Shown piece after piece: positions 14,966 through 24,182 of a stretch of 64,000 nt of DNA (position 1 is its first letter; each line of letters starts with the position of its first letter). The notes beneath the pieces are model-generated. The model saw only the letters and a list, made by a program, of their open reading frames with translations. It did no database searches and was not told the origin of the DNA. Position numbers and translations under genes: made by a program. This DNA comes from a virus: the IMG/VR virus record IMGVR_UViG_3300021389_000008, positions 1-64,000 of that record. One strand, written 5' to 3'.

Positions 14966-16501
14966 TTAAAAGCCTCCAAAATTATCTTCGTCATCTTCGC
15001 CGTCATCACTTCCACCTTCGGATTTGATTTGAGCATCAATGACCTTTATTTCTTCTTCAGTTTGTCTTAGTATATACTTTCTGACATATTCGTCTGAGTA
15101 ATACTTACCAACATACTCTGAAGCCTGACTTAGTGTATCAAGTCTTTCTCTTATAATCTCTGCATCTTTCAACTCTGTAAAGTGGTTGTCCGTTGCAAAA
15201 TCAAATTGTAGAAAGTCTTTGTTCTTATCGAACTCTTCCACTGTCATTATTTCTTTGAGAACTAATTGTGTTCTCAACATATCTACAAACACCCTAGCAA
15301 ATTTCTTCTGCAATCTGTTTGTAAACTTATTAAACTTAAGTTCATCTCTAGAAATTTCTGAAGCACGACCCATATTGAATCCATTATCTGCTTCCATTCT
15401 AGTTGACGGTACGTTTAGTGACTGATATAGTTTCTTCTTGAAGTATTCTATATCATCTATGTCAGCAAGGTTCTGACCGCCAGGAAGTGTACTAATTTCT
15501 GTTCCTCTTCCGCCCTCTCTTCTTGGTAACCAAAAATCTTCCAACATACTCATATGTTTTCTGTCATCTTTGATTTCACCAGTGTCTGCATTGTAAACAA
15601 GTTTATTTTTATACTTGTTCATTACCTCTGCAAGGTACTGTTCTGCTTTTGCTTTAGGAAGGTTACCTACGTCAATGTAGAATATTCTTCTCTCGGGAGC
15701 CCTTGATATACGGTATATAACAAGTGCATCCTCCATCATTGATAACTGATTTGCAGTCTTCAATGCTTTATGCAAATAACCGATTACAACATTCTTAGTG
15801 TAATCTAATAATCCCGAAGTAGTGTATGTCACTGCTTCAGGTGCAATCTTTACAACATGTCCTTCTTGTGATGAGGATTTATCAAAACCCTTATCATTGA
15901 AGACATAGAACTCCTCAATCTTCTTGATTTGGTCTATTCCTGTCTTCTTGTCCTTTTCTTTTTCTACGTTTCTAACCTTCTTAATTTTAAGAGGGTCAAC
16001 ATTTCTTACGTCAACAATACCAAGTTTGGGTCTCTTGCCATCAACGACTTTATGGAAGTATATTCTTCCATCTACGTACCATTTTCTGAATAATTCATGA
16101 GAGTTCTGATTGAACTTCATTAGAGATAAGATGTGACTAAACTCGTCTTGCACCTTTTTCTTGATGCTTTCAGAGAGTTTTACATCTCTGAGGTCGAGCG
16201 TCACGATTCTATCTGAACTATCAGACGTGATACACTCATTAATAATATCTTCGATTGCAGAATCACATTCTGGCACCAAAGATGTTTCACGATATCTTCG
16301 AATGAGTTCTGCCTCATTCTTAATGCCGCCTTCCATGTCAACATAAGCACCATAAGCTCCGCCTGTAATGAACCCACTCTGTTGTTGAATGACGGGGGTA
16401 CCGTCATCCTCTAGAGAAGGTACAAACGACTTAGCGTTTGGTGCCTCTTTGACTCTTAACTCGTCTTTCTTACGAGTAATTTCAAACCCAAATATATCCA
16501 T
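14966..16501 (-). CDS. 20: Portal vertex protein gp20
   Basis: A 511-residue homologue of T4 gp20 (524 aa). Recognisable blocks include SEIIRRYRE-like AELIRRYRETSLVPECDSAIEDI near 60-85, APERRIFYIDVGNLPKAKAEQYL, EDFWLPRREGGRGTEISTLPGG, and DIEYFKKKLYQSLNVPSTR. The portal forms the dodecameric channel for DNA entry and docks the terminase and neck. The gene has no ribosome binding site close to its ATG. Instead TATAAATA lies five bases before it, suggesting leaderless late translation. Confidence 0.97.
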   Translation of the reverse strand: MDIFGFEITRKKDELRVKEAPNAKSFVPSLEDDGTPVIQQQSGFITGGAYGAYVDMEGGIKNEAELIRRYRETSLVPECDSAIEDIINECITSDSSDRIVTLDLRDVKLSESIKKKVQDEFSHILSLMKFNQNSHELFRKWYVDGRIYFHKVVDGKRPKLGIVDVRNVDPLKIKKVRNVEKEKDKKTGIDQIKKIEEFYVFNDKGFDKSSSQEGHVVKIAPEAVTYTTSGLLDYTKNVVIGYLHKALKTANQLSMMEDALVIYRISRAPERRIFYIDVGNLPKAKAEQYLAEVMNKYKNKLVYNADTGEIKDDRKHMSMLEDFWLPRREGGRGTEISTLPGGQNLADIDDIEYFKKKLYQSLNVPSTRMEADNGFNMGRASEISRDELKFNKFTNRLQKKFARVFVDMLRTQLVLKEIMTVEEFDKNKDFLQFDFATDNHFTELKDAEIIRERLDTLSQASEYVGKYYSDEYVRKYILRQTEEEIKVIDAQIKSEGGSDDGEDDEDNFGGF

Positions 16502-16506
16502 ACTAA

Positions 16507-16514
16507 TATTTATA
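16507..16514 (-). promoter_or_regulatory. Late promoter element, leaderless arrangement (gp20)
   Basis: TATAAATA followed by TTAGT and the gp20 ATG at 16501. A hairpin (TACCAC paired with GTGGTA) lies immediately upstream of the element. The predicted +1 is the A of ATG. Confidence 0.7.
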
Positions 16515-16546
16515 CCACCAATATGTGGTAGTTTTTCACTGTTTTA

Positions 16547-17044
16547 TTAAAGAACTCTTTCCCAGTGAGAATAAGTGAATCCTACCTCAAATGTCTCAAC
16601 TTCAGATGCTTCTGCACTTGATAGTGCAATTTCACCGATTGATGTTGGGAACATGTTGAAGAATTCATATCTCGCAAGGACGGAGTCATCTTTGTGTAAT
16701 TGTTCTACAAATGCACGTGATAGCAAGTAGTCTGTATCAGTTGCAGCTTCTGTTGTTGATAAAGATGCAATGTCATTTGACCATGCTTCGAGAGCAGTTC
16801 TTGTTGAAAAGTCTAGGTCATTGATAACCGTAATTGACCAGTCAGCGAATGTTCTATCACCAGCAAGTTTCAAATTTTGACCTCTGAAAGGTACACTAAT
16901 AGTATTAATTGTACTCTCAGGTATTTTAGTTGCGGTACACAAGAATTCTAATCTCTGACCAGCACGAGGTACAAACACTCTAAATCGGTTAGCTCTTGGG
17001 CCACCGCCGATTAGGTTTGCTTTAAATTGGTCTATTGTTGCCAT
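16547..17044 (-). CDS. 19: Tail tube protein gp19
   Basis: A 165-residue homologue of T4 gp19 (163 aa). RANRFRVFVP near 18, ATKIPESTINTISVPFRG (38-55), GDRTFADWSITVINDLDF and the C-terminal FEVGFTYSHWERV are family features. It polymerises as hexamer rings to form the inner tail tube inside the gp18 sheath. AGGAG precedes the ATG. It lies 13 bases after gp18, so the two are probably co-transcribed from the promoter at 19074. Confidence 0.96.
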   Translation of the reverse strand: MATIDQFKANLIGGGPRANRFRVFVPRAGQRLEFLCTATKIPESTINTISVPFRGQNLKLAGDRTFADWSITVINDLDFSTRTALEAWSNDIASLSTTEAATDTDYLLSRAFVEQLHKDDSVLARYEFFNMFPTSIGEIALSSAEASEVETFEVGFTYSHWERVL

Positions 17045-17057
17045 TTATATACTCCTA

Positions 17058-19031
17058 TTAAACTGCACTGTAAATCTCTTCAAAGTCGACACCACTTCTG
17101 GCAGCAACAAAGTTGAGAGTAATAAAGTTAATCGACCTAGCAGGTTTGACAAATATAGAACATACAAATTCATTTCTGTCAATTACTGTGTCTGTGTTAT
17201 TTGATTCGTCACAAACTACTGAGAAGTCTGTTAGACCACGTCTATTTTTAACGTCTCTTAAGAATGGTTCTACCGCAGCCCTAAACTGAGCACGTGTAAA
17301 TGCATCGTTGAATTCGAACAACTGAGACTTAGCAGCAATTGCGATTGCCTTTTCTAATATGATAAACAATCTTCTTACGTTGATTCTATCGAATGCAGAA
17401 GGCGAACTTAAAGCAGTCTTGTCACCGAATAATACGGTTCCTTGTCCAGCAAAAGTTACAATCGGGTTAACTCTTTGTCTATAAAGGTCATCTCTAGATG
17501 CCTTTTTAGGGTTGTAAGCAAGTTTAGTAATACCTAAGTATTGACCTCTTGAGAATCCAGCAGGTGAGAACCATGGGTCTCTTAGTAAGTCTGACCTTAC
17601 CATAATACCTGTTGTATGTCCGTTGCCTGGCACCCATACATATCTGTCGTTGAATCTATCATACTGGTATACCCATCCACTGTCGAATGAAGCATATGAT
17701 GAAGATGTTACTGAAGCGAAATCAGCAAGAACGTTAGTTGTTTGTAATGATTCTGAAGAAACGTTAACTACTGAAGTTCTTCTAGGTGATGCAATGACCA
17801 TACAATCTTTTCTCAATTCACAATCAAGAATTAACTGATTGACGATTGTATTATGGTCTGTAACTGAATCTGAACCTTGTGTTCTTGTTGAACCTACTAT
17901 CATGAATGAAACATCTATTGAATCTGCATCACTGAAGTTATCAGTGTAAGCAGCACTCTTTTGTCCAGCAGTAGGTAAACTACCATCGTTTCCGTTTGAA
18001 AGAACTGATTTTACTGGTAAAGCAGGTGTTGGGAAAGCAGAACCACCAGCAATATCTGCAATAGTGTAGTGTGTACTTGCAGCTGCGTGTGAAGTTCCGT
18101 GACCTGACCACCAAATCCAATCTGATTTTTGTGCGATTACGTTTCTGTAATAGTTTAATTGACCGCCTGAATCTTTAGCATCTGAACACTTAGACACGAA
18201 ACCGTATGTTTCTAATACTGTCTGTGGTGTTCCTGTGATTACGCCTGTTCTGTCGACAACAACTACGTGCATCTCATCATTCGCAATACCACCGTTAACG
18301 GCAGCAGCTGATGAGCCTGGTGCTTTATCAAATAAAGCGTAGTGTTCCCAATATCTATCGACTGCAATGTTATCTGCAATTGCAGTTGTTAGACCACCTT
18401 TAACTGGTTGTCCGATTGATTCGATAGTTAAAGCGTTAGTGTTGATTGCGGTAATTCTGTATTGTGTTGAGTGACCTGAGAAAGTAATAATGTCTCTGAC
18501 TAGGAAATTAGCTCCAGCGTCTACAGCAACCACAGTAGCGCCGGCGGCGTAACCACTGACATTATCTACGAGAGATGCAGAACCTTTGAAATATGCATCA
18601 CTTGTTGCACATACGTGTACGTCTATATTATTACCTAAAGCGCCTGGGCACCTAGCAATAAATGAACCAACACCGCCTGCACCACCTTCATATGTTGATG
18701 CATAGTCTTCTGAACCTTTCAGAAGTTTACTTGCCGTATTGGCAGCGTTTGCGTTAGACATACCTGTGGTATTAATCCTAACTACTCTTAGTGATGAACC
18801 ATATTTCAGAAATGACTCAGCAGTATAGAAATCTTCTGCACCAGCATCTGTGTTAGCAGGTGTGAAGAAAGATTCTATTAAACCGTTTGAGTCTGAAACT
18901 GTTACTACTTCATCAACAGGGCCCCATTGAAATGAACCAGCGTATGCACCTACTGTAGATGATACTGCGGGCACAACATTTGTAAGGTCAACTTCCTTGA
19001 CCTGTACGCCTGGTGATACTTGAAATGCCAT
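17058..19031 (-). CDS. 18: Tail sheath protein gp18
   Basis: A 657-residue contractile sheath protein, like T4 gp18 (659 aa). The N-terminus VSPGVQVKEVDLTNVVPAV is the standard sheath start. The C-terminal half contains YNPKKASRDDLYRQRVNPIV, INVRRLFIILEKAI and the final strand region that links subunits. The middle, variable part (about 100-400) is Ala/Gly/Thr-rich surface domain. AGGAG precedes the ATG and a perfect late promoter lies 43 bases upstream. Confidence 0.97.
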   Translation of the reverse strand: MAFQVSPGVQVKEVDLTNVVPAVSSTVGAYAGSFQWGPVDEVVTVSDSNGLIESFFTPANTDAGAEDFYTAESFLKYGSSLRVVRINTTGMSNANAANTASKLLKGSEDYASTYEGGAGGVGSFIARCPGALGNNIDVHVCATSDAYFKGSASLVDNVSGYAAGATVVAVDAGANFLVRDIITFSGHSTQYRITAINTNALTIESIGQPVKGGLTTAIADNIAVDRYWEHYALFDKAPGSSAAAVNGGIANDEMHVVVVDRTGVITGTPQTVLETYGFVSKCSDAKDSGGQLNYYRNVIAQKSDWIWWSGHGTSHAAASTHYTIADIAGGSAFPTPALPVKSVLSNGNDGSLPTAGQKSAAYTDNFSDADSIDVSFMIVGSTRTQGSDSVTDHNTIVNQLILDCELRKDCMVIASPRRTSVVNVSSESLQTTNVLADFASVTSSSYASFDSGWVYQYDRFNDRYVWVPGNGHTTGIMVRSDLLRDPWFSPAGFSRGQYLGITKLAYNPKKASRDDLYRQRVNPIVTFAGQGTVLFGDKTALSSPSAFDRINVRRLFIILEKAIAIAAKSQLFEFNDAFTRAQFRAAVEPFLRDVKNRRGLTDFSVVCDESNNTDTVIDRNEFVCSIFVKPARSINFITLNFVAARSGVDFEEIYSAV

Positions 19032-19073
19032 ACTTTTCTCCTGTTAATGTAAAAAGTTTTGTTTTACTTGATA

Positions 19074-19081
19074 TATTTATA
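19074..19081 (-). promoter_or_regulatory. Late promoter TATAAATA for gp18
   Basis: A perfect late element in the 72-base gap between gp17 and gp18. The predicted leader of about 37 bases contains CAGGAG before the gp18 ATG. Confidence 0.8.
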
Positions 19082-19103
19082 ACTTTAAAGATTCTAAGAA
19101 TTC

Positions 19104-20702
19104 TTAAGGATTGTTCCTTTCGGCTTCAAAGAACCATCTATCTCCACCCTCATCTACAAAACTGCCCTCTGTATATGGGTCACCCCCAAATATTCCAGCT
19201 GGTAACATATCATCTTCAATGACTCTTTGTTGCTCTGAGTATAAGAGATTTTTAACTTGATGGTTTGTGAGGTGAGTAAAATAATCAGTTGTAATAAACC
19301 AAGAAAATAATACGCAATTCATAACCATATCATCGTGATATCCTCTATCTGCTTCAAAAGACATCCCTTTATTTATGAAAGTCATAAGCTCGGTAATCGT
19401 GCTTCTGTCAATCAAATTTAATCGGTTCTCCTCTAATATCTCTTTTAGTGTAGAACATCCGATTCTTTTAATTTTTTTGGTCATGGTAACACCAATATCT
19501 TCAGCTTTAGTCATCCCCTGTGTGAATACATTGTCGTATTCTATATCATAGTGTAACTGACTTGCTACCATAGACCCTTCTGCATTGTTTTCTATTATAA
19601 CTAATGCAGTGTTGTATGCTGTTGCATACTTATTTATAATATCGGGAAATAACATAGGTGATATCATACTATCCCGATACGTTGCAACTTGTGTGAATGG
19701 GTCTGTACTCACATCAAATATAGTCATGGTAGAGAAATCCATTCCTCTGCCTTTTGCAACATCTACTGTACATATATAGGTGTGGTCTTCAACAGGTTTT
19801 TGATACACACTAAAACCATCCTTGTACCACTCAGCATCCCATGCTTTTAGACCTAGTAGTGTATTAGAATTGATAAGTGTATTACCTGTTCCTAAGAAAC
19901 TGTTACCGTACTCTTGTTCGAATTGTGCTTCTGAAGTGTTTGCAATAGTTTCTTTCTTCCATTCTTCGTCTCTGCCTGGCACATCATACCAGTTGATTGT
20001 GAATGATTTATACTCAGATTGTTCATGTATTGCAGATTCGTATATCTTGTGGAACATATTACCCACACCATTTGCAGTAGATGTGATAATAACCTTTGAA
20101 TCCTTACCCGAGGTCACAACGGGATATGTTGCAGTATAGAATGTCTCTGCATCGTCTACGAATGCAAACTCATCTAGGTATAGTAGGTTAATTGACAATC
20201 CACGAATGGATGATGATGACGTTGCAGCTGCTACAATCTTACTATCGTTTGCAAACTCTATTGAACCTTTGTTGAGAATCTTTACACCAGGCTGCAAGAA
20301 GAACGGAACAGACTCTAACATGGTTACAATACGTGCAATCATCTCTCTAGAAATTGCACCTTTGTTAGCAAGAACCGCTACTGTTACTTCGGGTTTAAAT
20401 AACAGAAACCACAACAAGTATGCACACGAAGTAATTGATTTACCACTCTGACGTGATGCAAGGACTACATTGAAACGATTTGCATCATAGTGTTCAATAA
20501 GTTTATCTTGATAACCACGAAGTTTAAAGGGTACCATACCTTCATCTAGTGATATAATCTGTGTGTAGTTTTCAATGAAATGACATGGGTTCTCAGAACA
20601 CTTTAAATATTCAGCCATTTCATCTGTAGTGTACTGGTGTTCGATACCAGCACGTTTAATCATGCTGTTACCTAAGTAACCTTCATTCTTATTAACTGTC
20701 AT
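19104..20702 (-). CDS. 17: Large terminase subunit gp17
   Basis: A 532-residue packaging motor. The ATPase Walker A is SRQSGKS (83-89) and Walker B LLYLDEFA (173-180), with TSTANG as the coupling motif near 208. The RNase H-like nuclease domain starts around TVDVAKG with Asp314, followed by VIIENNAEGS and GYHDDMVMN as the other acidic metal-binding segments. T4 gp17 is 610 aa. It cuts concatemers and drives DNA into the prohead through gp20. It overlaps gp16 by 11 bases. Confidence 0.98.
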   Translation of the reverse strand: MTVNKNEGYLGNSMIKRAGIEHQYTTDEMAEYLKCSENPCHFIENYTQIISLDEGMVPFKLRGYQDKLIEHYDANRFNVVLASRQSGKSITSCAYLLWFLLFKPEVTVAVLANKGAISREMIARIVTMLESVPFFLQPGVKILNKGSIEFANDSKIVAAATSSSSIRGLSINLLYLDEFAFVDDAETFYTATYPVVTSGKDSKVIITSTANGVGNMFHKIYESAIHEQSEYKSFTINWYDVPGRDEEWKKETIANTSEAQFEQEYGNSFLGTGNTLINSNTLLGLKAWDAEWYKDGFSVYQKPVEDHTYICTVDVAKGRGMDFSTMTIFDVSTDPFTQVATYRDSMISPMLFPDIINKYATAYNTALVIIENNAEGSMVASQLHYDIEYDNVFTQGMTKAEDIGVTMTKKIKRIGCSTLKEILEENRLNLIDRSTITELMTFINKGMSFEADRGYHDDMVMNCVLFSWFITTDYFTHLTNHQVKNLLYSEQQRVIEDDMLPAGIFGGDPYTEGSFVDEGGDRWFFEAERNNP

Positions 20703-21111
20703 TCTTATTTTTCTTCAGAAACTTCTGTAGTTCGGAAGTAGAACCAACATATAAATGATTCTCTTGTTTCCCTATTCTCTGTTGGTCTTCGCCCTCTAAC
20801 TTCTTTAATTTGGTTTGAACATCTAGTAATTTCTCAGCGGTTTCTCCTACAGTTTTAATTAACTGACCAGCAACTTCATATGCACGTGGGTTTTCTGTCT
20901 CCTTACATACATCTAAGATGCCGTCAATTGCATCCTGTCCTCGCTCAACGAGACCATAGAGATTCTCTCTAGTGTATTTGTAATCGGTTTCTATATTTTT
21001 AGAACGTTTGTCATCTGTTGGAACAGATTTGACAATCTCTCCAGTCTGTATTTGAATATCCGAAGTTATATCTAGAACTTCGTCTAATTTAGAATCTATA
21101 TCTTTTGCCAT
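20692..21111 (-). CDS. 16: Small terminase subunit gp16
   Basis: A 139-residue, mainly helical protein located directly before gp17, like T4 gp16 (164 aa). NIETDYKYTRENLYGLVERG, then the central helices (DAIDGILDVCKETENPRAYEV), are typical of this family; a coiled coil follows to about residue 110. gp16 forms a ring that stimulates gp17 ATPase and recognises DNA. The gene begins two bases after gp15 and has only a weak ribosome binding site. Confidence 0.93.
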   Translation of the reverse strand: MAKDIDSKLDEVLDITSDIQIQTGEIVKSVPTDDKRSKNIETDYKYTRENLYGLVERGQDAIDGILDVCKETENPRAYEVAGQLIKTVGETAEKLLDVQTKLKKLEGEDQQRIGKQENHLYVGSTSELQKFLKKNKNDS

Positions 21112-21113
21112 AA

Positions 21114-22172
21114 TTAACTCGCATCGGTAACCTTATCATCAGCAAATGTACTGATTGTTCCGTCATCATAAAATGTAACATTTTCAGCAACAACAAATGT
21201 ATCATTTGGTTGTACCGACCCAACAAACTTTAGTGTTTCTCCTTCCGAAATAGCATTTGCTTCGTTAGTAGTTATTGTACGTCTGTCATCAGAAATTGTG
21301 GCCACAACCACATTTCCAAATGCGCCTCTGAAACCAAATACTTCATCCCCAACACTTATCTTACTATTTATTGCATTCGCAAAGGTATATGTTGTCGAAG
21401 TGCCATCATTTGCAGCACTAACAATCTCAGCGAATGCTGGTTCATAGTGCTTGACCTCTTTAACAAGACCAGCACCATCAATTTGTGTTGTAGTAAATGT
21501 ACCACTTGTTTGATTTATATAATCTCTTTCGACAACACTCTTAATAACATCTCCAGTATACACAGGCCCAAAGAAGTATAACTTCATAGTGAATTCTAGT
21601 GCATAAGATATGACACGTCTTTCAGTGAAATCACCTTCGTATGTGTCTTCCATATTAACACTAGTTAATTGAATTGGTACGTCTCTAATGTCTGACATAG
21701 AATCTACCATCTTCATTGTAACTGTATACTCGGGTTGAAAGTATGGTAAGATTTGTTCTACAATCTGTAGAGCATCATTCATATTCTTTGCAAGAACATT
21801 CAAAGTAAAGTTCAAGTTGTACGGAGCTGGTTGGTATTGATATCCTCTCTTATTACCATCACTAGTTTCTAGTTGCGATTTACTGTGACGTAATAGTTTA
21901 TTTTGTTGTCTAGTAGCATCATACTCAAACCCTGTAAGTTCGAATGCAAGTCTTGGTAAAGATATCGCACTTCTATTGTTATCACTTAAGTCTGCTTCTT
22001 GTTGTAGTCTGGCGAGGAACTTTTGTTTTGGCCCATATGAAATTGGAACCTTCTGTTCATGTAATACAGTTCCGTCTTCTTTTATTTTCTTGACTGTTAT
22101 GTTATTAAATACGGTACCAAAGATTGACACCGCTCGCTTCATTGTCTCATTATAAAAAAATGTTCCAAACAT
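21114..22172 (-). CDS. 15: Proximal tail sheath stabiliser gp15
   Basis: A 352-residue protein. The N-terminus MFGTFFYNETMKRAVSIFGT and FNNITVKK are characteristic of T4 gp15 (272 aa). It caps the top of tail tube and sheath and joins the tail to the head through gp13/gp14. The C-terminal 130 residues, after YFFGPVYTG, are an extra beta-rich extension with a segment of low complexity. The ATG overlaps the gp14 stop as TAATG. Confidence 0.94.
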   Translation of the reverse strand: MFGTFFYNETMKRAVSIFGTVFNNITVKKIKEDGTVLHEQKVPISYGPKQKFLARLQQEADLSDNNRSAISLPRLAFELTGFEYDATRQQNKLLRHSKSQLETSDGNKRGYQYQPAPYNLNFTLNVLAKNMNDALQIVEQILPYFQPEYTVTMKMVDSMSDIRDVPIQLTSVNMEDTYEGDFTERRVISYALEFTMKLYFFGPVYTGDVIKSVVERDYINQTSGTFTTTQIDGAGLVKEVKHYEPAFAEIVSAANDGTSTTYTFANAINSKISVGDEVFGFRGAFGNVVVATISDDRRTITTNEANAISEGETLKFVGSVQPNDTFVVAENVTFYDDGTISTFADDKVTDAS

Positions 22173-23026
22173 TATGTAACCTCACCGAATGGGTTTGTCT
22201 CTGAGAAGTCTAAGTATCCATCTGCTTTTGTTTCAAAGTCTTTGTTTTGTGCAGACTTATCATAAGAGAAGTTTAAAACATCTTCAATACTATAAACAAT
22301 ATATTCTGCTCCTGAGTCTACACCTATGAGTGTATTACCAACAGCAATCGCTGTAGTGTTATCTTTGATATTCAGTTCTCTAGTGGTAGGAACCCAACCA
22401 ACAACTTCACCCACAACTGCACCACCAAGGGTAACATTCTCACCACGTGTGTAGTTTCCAGTACCATCTGCTTGTAGAATCATATCTATTGTGTAGGCGT
22501 TTTCAGTTTCAATTAAGTCGACAGCACCACCAACATCAAAATCTTCTCCACTGTATTCAAAGAGTTCACATTGTAATTTAAATACAAATAGTTTTCCAAC
22601 TTGATAGAAAGGATTTTCGTGTTCTACAAATTTGATTTCAAACATAGAACCACTAAGTGGGAAGTAAATCAAGTCTCCTTCGTTTGGTCTTAATGATGTT
22701 GCAAGGTTAGAGTCTAGTGATATAAATCTTTCCCACGTTCTTAAAGAAAGAACAAAGGTTGCTTGGTCTCTTACTTGTATACCAAACTTGGACATAAGGT
22801 CTCCTTCTCCCTCATATCCTTCTGTATTTTCTAAATACATTTCTACAGAATATGCATCTCCAAATTTAGACTGTACATCTTCACCAAGTATAGCGTCTTC
22901 CTCTACAATTTCTCTTGGTAGATAGTACGTCTCATTACCATACATACGTAATGACTCAACAACCAAATCTTCGTATAGGTGTTGTTCAGTCTGTACTGCA
23001 TGGTTAAAAAATACGTTTGTTGGCAT
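22172..23026 (-). CDS. 14: Neck protein gp14
   Basis: A 284-residue homologue of T4 gp14 (256 aa). The features are VFFNHAVQTEQHLYEDLVVE at the N-terminus, GNETYYLPREI, and EDAILGEDVQSKFGDAY. gp13 and gp14 together form the neck to which the completed tail and the whiskers attach. A GGGATAA ribosome binding site precedes the ATG. It sits between gp13 and gp15 with gaps of three bases or fewer. Confidence 0.95.
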   Translation of the reverse strand: MPTNVFFNHAVQTEQHLYEDLVVESLRMYGNETYYLPREIVEEDAILGEDVQSKFGDAYSVEMYLENTEGYEGEGDLMSKFGIQVRDQATFVLSLRTWERFISLDSNLATSLRPNEGDLIYFPLSGSMFEIKFVEHENPFYQVGKLFVFKLQCELFEYSGEDFDVGGAVDLIETENAYTIDMILQADGTGNYTRGENVTLGGAVVGEVVGWVPTTRELNIKDNTTAIAVGNTLIGVDSGAEYIVYSIEDVLNFSYDKSAQNKDFETKADGYLDFSETNPFGEVT

Positions 23027-23029
23027 ATA

Positions 23030-23845
23030 TTATCCCATCATATCGAGAACTGGCATTTCAAAATTCAGTCTCGACTCTTCTTCTAATCTTGTAATTTCTT
23101 CTTGCGCTTCAGTTTTCATCTGAGTAGCGTCTAGTGTGACTCCGCCTGGAAGTTGAATACCTGAGAACTTAGATAAATTTTCACCCCACTGATACTTAAC
23201 TAAAGCGGTACAATACTTTTTCAACCACATATCGTTATAGATATCAGTCATATCTGTTGGGTCTAACTTTCTATAACACTCGATGATAATGTACTCACCT
23301 ACGTTAAATTTCTCAACACTGTAGTCTAGATACAATCTATTTGAGTGTGACTTGTATCTGATTGGAACTTGTCCAACTAGAATATCATTCATCATAGATA
23401 GATGCGACTGTACTTGAGCATAGTATAAAACACTAGTTGATGTTAAATCCCATAAATCATTGAGTCTTAACTGATACTGGATATCAAACATACTCGATGT
23501 TGTGCCTGAACTGAATGGAAATACTTGTATTACACTTAACACATGTTCGGGTAGTGTGATGTAACTATTACTCTCTAAGTACGTCTGATTTGATACAGCT
23601 TGTGTACCAGTTGTAGCTGCGTTATGTGTTGCATTCGTTTTAAATGAGTCAATATCTGATTGGGTTAGTTGGTGTTTTAGATATGTTTTAACTGCACCAT
23701 CGTAATGGTACTCTCTGAAATACTGAAGACCCTCATCGATTCTATCATCGAATTGGTCATCATCAACGTTAACCTCTAGTACAGGAGCTCCGAGTTTTCT
23801 TTTTATATACTCTTTTAAAGATGCTTTTGAATTTGGTTCTGCCAT
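23030..23845 (-). CDS. 13: Neck protein gp13
   Basis: A 271-residue homologue of T4 gp13 (309 aa). The N-terminus SKASLKEYIKRKLGAPVLEV followed by DDQFDDRIDEGLQYFREYHY is typical, as are the C-terminal KYCTALVKYQWGENLSKF and PGGVTL. It is the head-completion protein that binds the portal. It is the first gene of the run 13-14-15-16-17 and has a perfect late promoter with a 26-base leader. Confidence 0.95.
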   Translation of the reverse strand: MAEPNSKASLKEYIKRKLGAPVLEVNVDDDQFDDRIDEGLQYFREYHYDGAVKTYLKHQLTQSDIDSFKTNATHNAATTGTQAVSNQTYLESNSYITLPEHVLSVIQVFPFSSGTTSSMFDIQYQLRLNDLWDLTSTSVLYYAQVQSHLSMMNDILVGQVPIRYKSHSNRLYLDYSVEKFNVGEYIIIECYRKLDPTDMTDIYNDMWLKKYCTALVKYQWGENLSKFSGIQLPGGVTLDATQMKTEAQEEITRLEEESRLNFEMPVLDMMG

Positions 23846-23876
23846 GTTTTAAATCCGTAGTATTTGTGTCTACTAC

Positions 23877-23884
23877 TATTTATA
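23877..23884 (-). promoter_or_regulatory. Late promoter TATAAATA for gp13
   Basis: TATAAATA followed by GTAGTAG. Predicted +1 near 23871 gives a 26-base leader for gp13. It heads the neck-terminase run. Confidence 0.8.
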
Positions 23885-23896
23885 ACAGTTGAGAAC

Positions 23897-24157
23897 CTAT
23901 TCTTGGAAGTAAGTTTTAGAAACTACTCTATCTAGTTTAGAATCTAGTTTATCCATCTTGTCGATAATTCTCTGAAACTCTGTTTCTATTTGGTCTCTTG
24001 TGACATATTCACGGGCTATTTCTTCCCTAGTTTTATTAACCAAAATGTCTATACGTTTTTGTTCGGATAAGAGTGTTCTAACAAGAAATCCCATAGGTAG
24101 GACAAAAAGTGTTAGAAATATATTCCAAAGTACGCCTGGCGAGATAGCAATTTCCAT
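23897..24157 (-). CDS. Small membrane-anchored coiled-coil protein (86 aa)
   Basis: The N-terminal 30 residues (PGVLWNIFLTLFVLPMGFLV) form one membrane helix, and the rest is a charged coiled coil (QKRIDILVNKTREEIAREY, IIDKMDKLDSKLDRVV). The start at 24157 is supported by a CTAAATA element five bases upstream; there is no Shine-Dalgarno. A single helix plus cytoplasmic coil resembles small phage membrane proteins such as antiholins or spanin parts, but no specific motif is seen. It lies between an oxygenase gene and gp13. Confidence 0.75.
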   Translation of the reverse strand: MEIAISPGVLWNIFLTLFVLPMGFLVRTLLSEQKRIDILVNKTREEIAREYVTRDQIETEFQRIIDKMDKLDSKLDRVVSKTYFQE

Positions 24158-24162
24158 ACAGT

Positions 24163-24169
24163 TATTTAG
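24163..24169 (-). promoter_or_regulatory. Late promoter element, leaderless arrangement
   Basis: CTAAATA followed by ACTGT and the ATG at 24157. The upstream oxygenase gene ends only 13 bases away, so the promoter fills almost the whole gap. Confidence 0.55.
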
Positions 24170-24182
24170 GAAAGTATGCCTG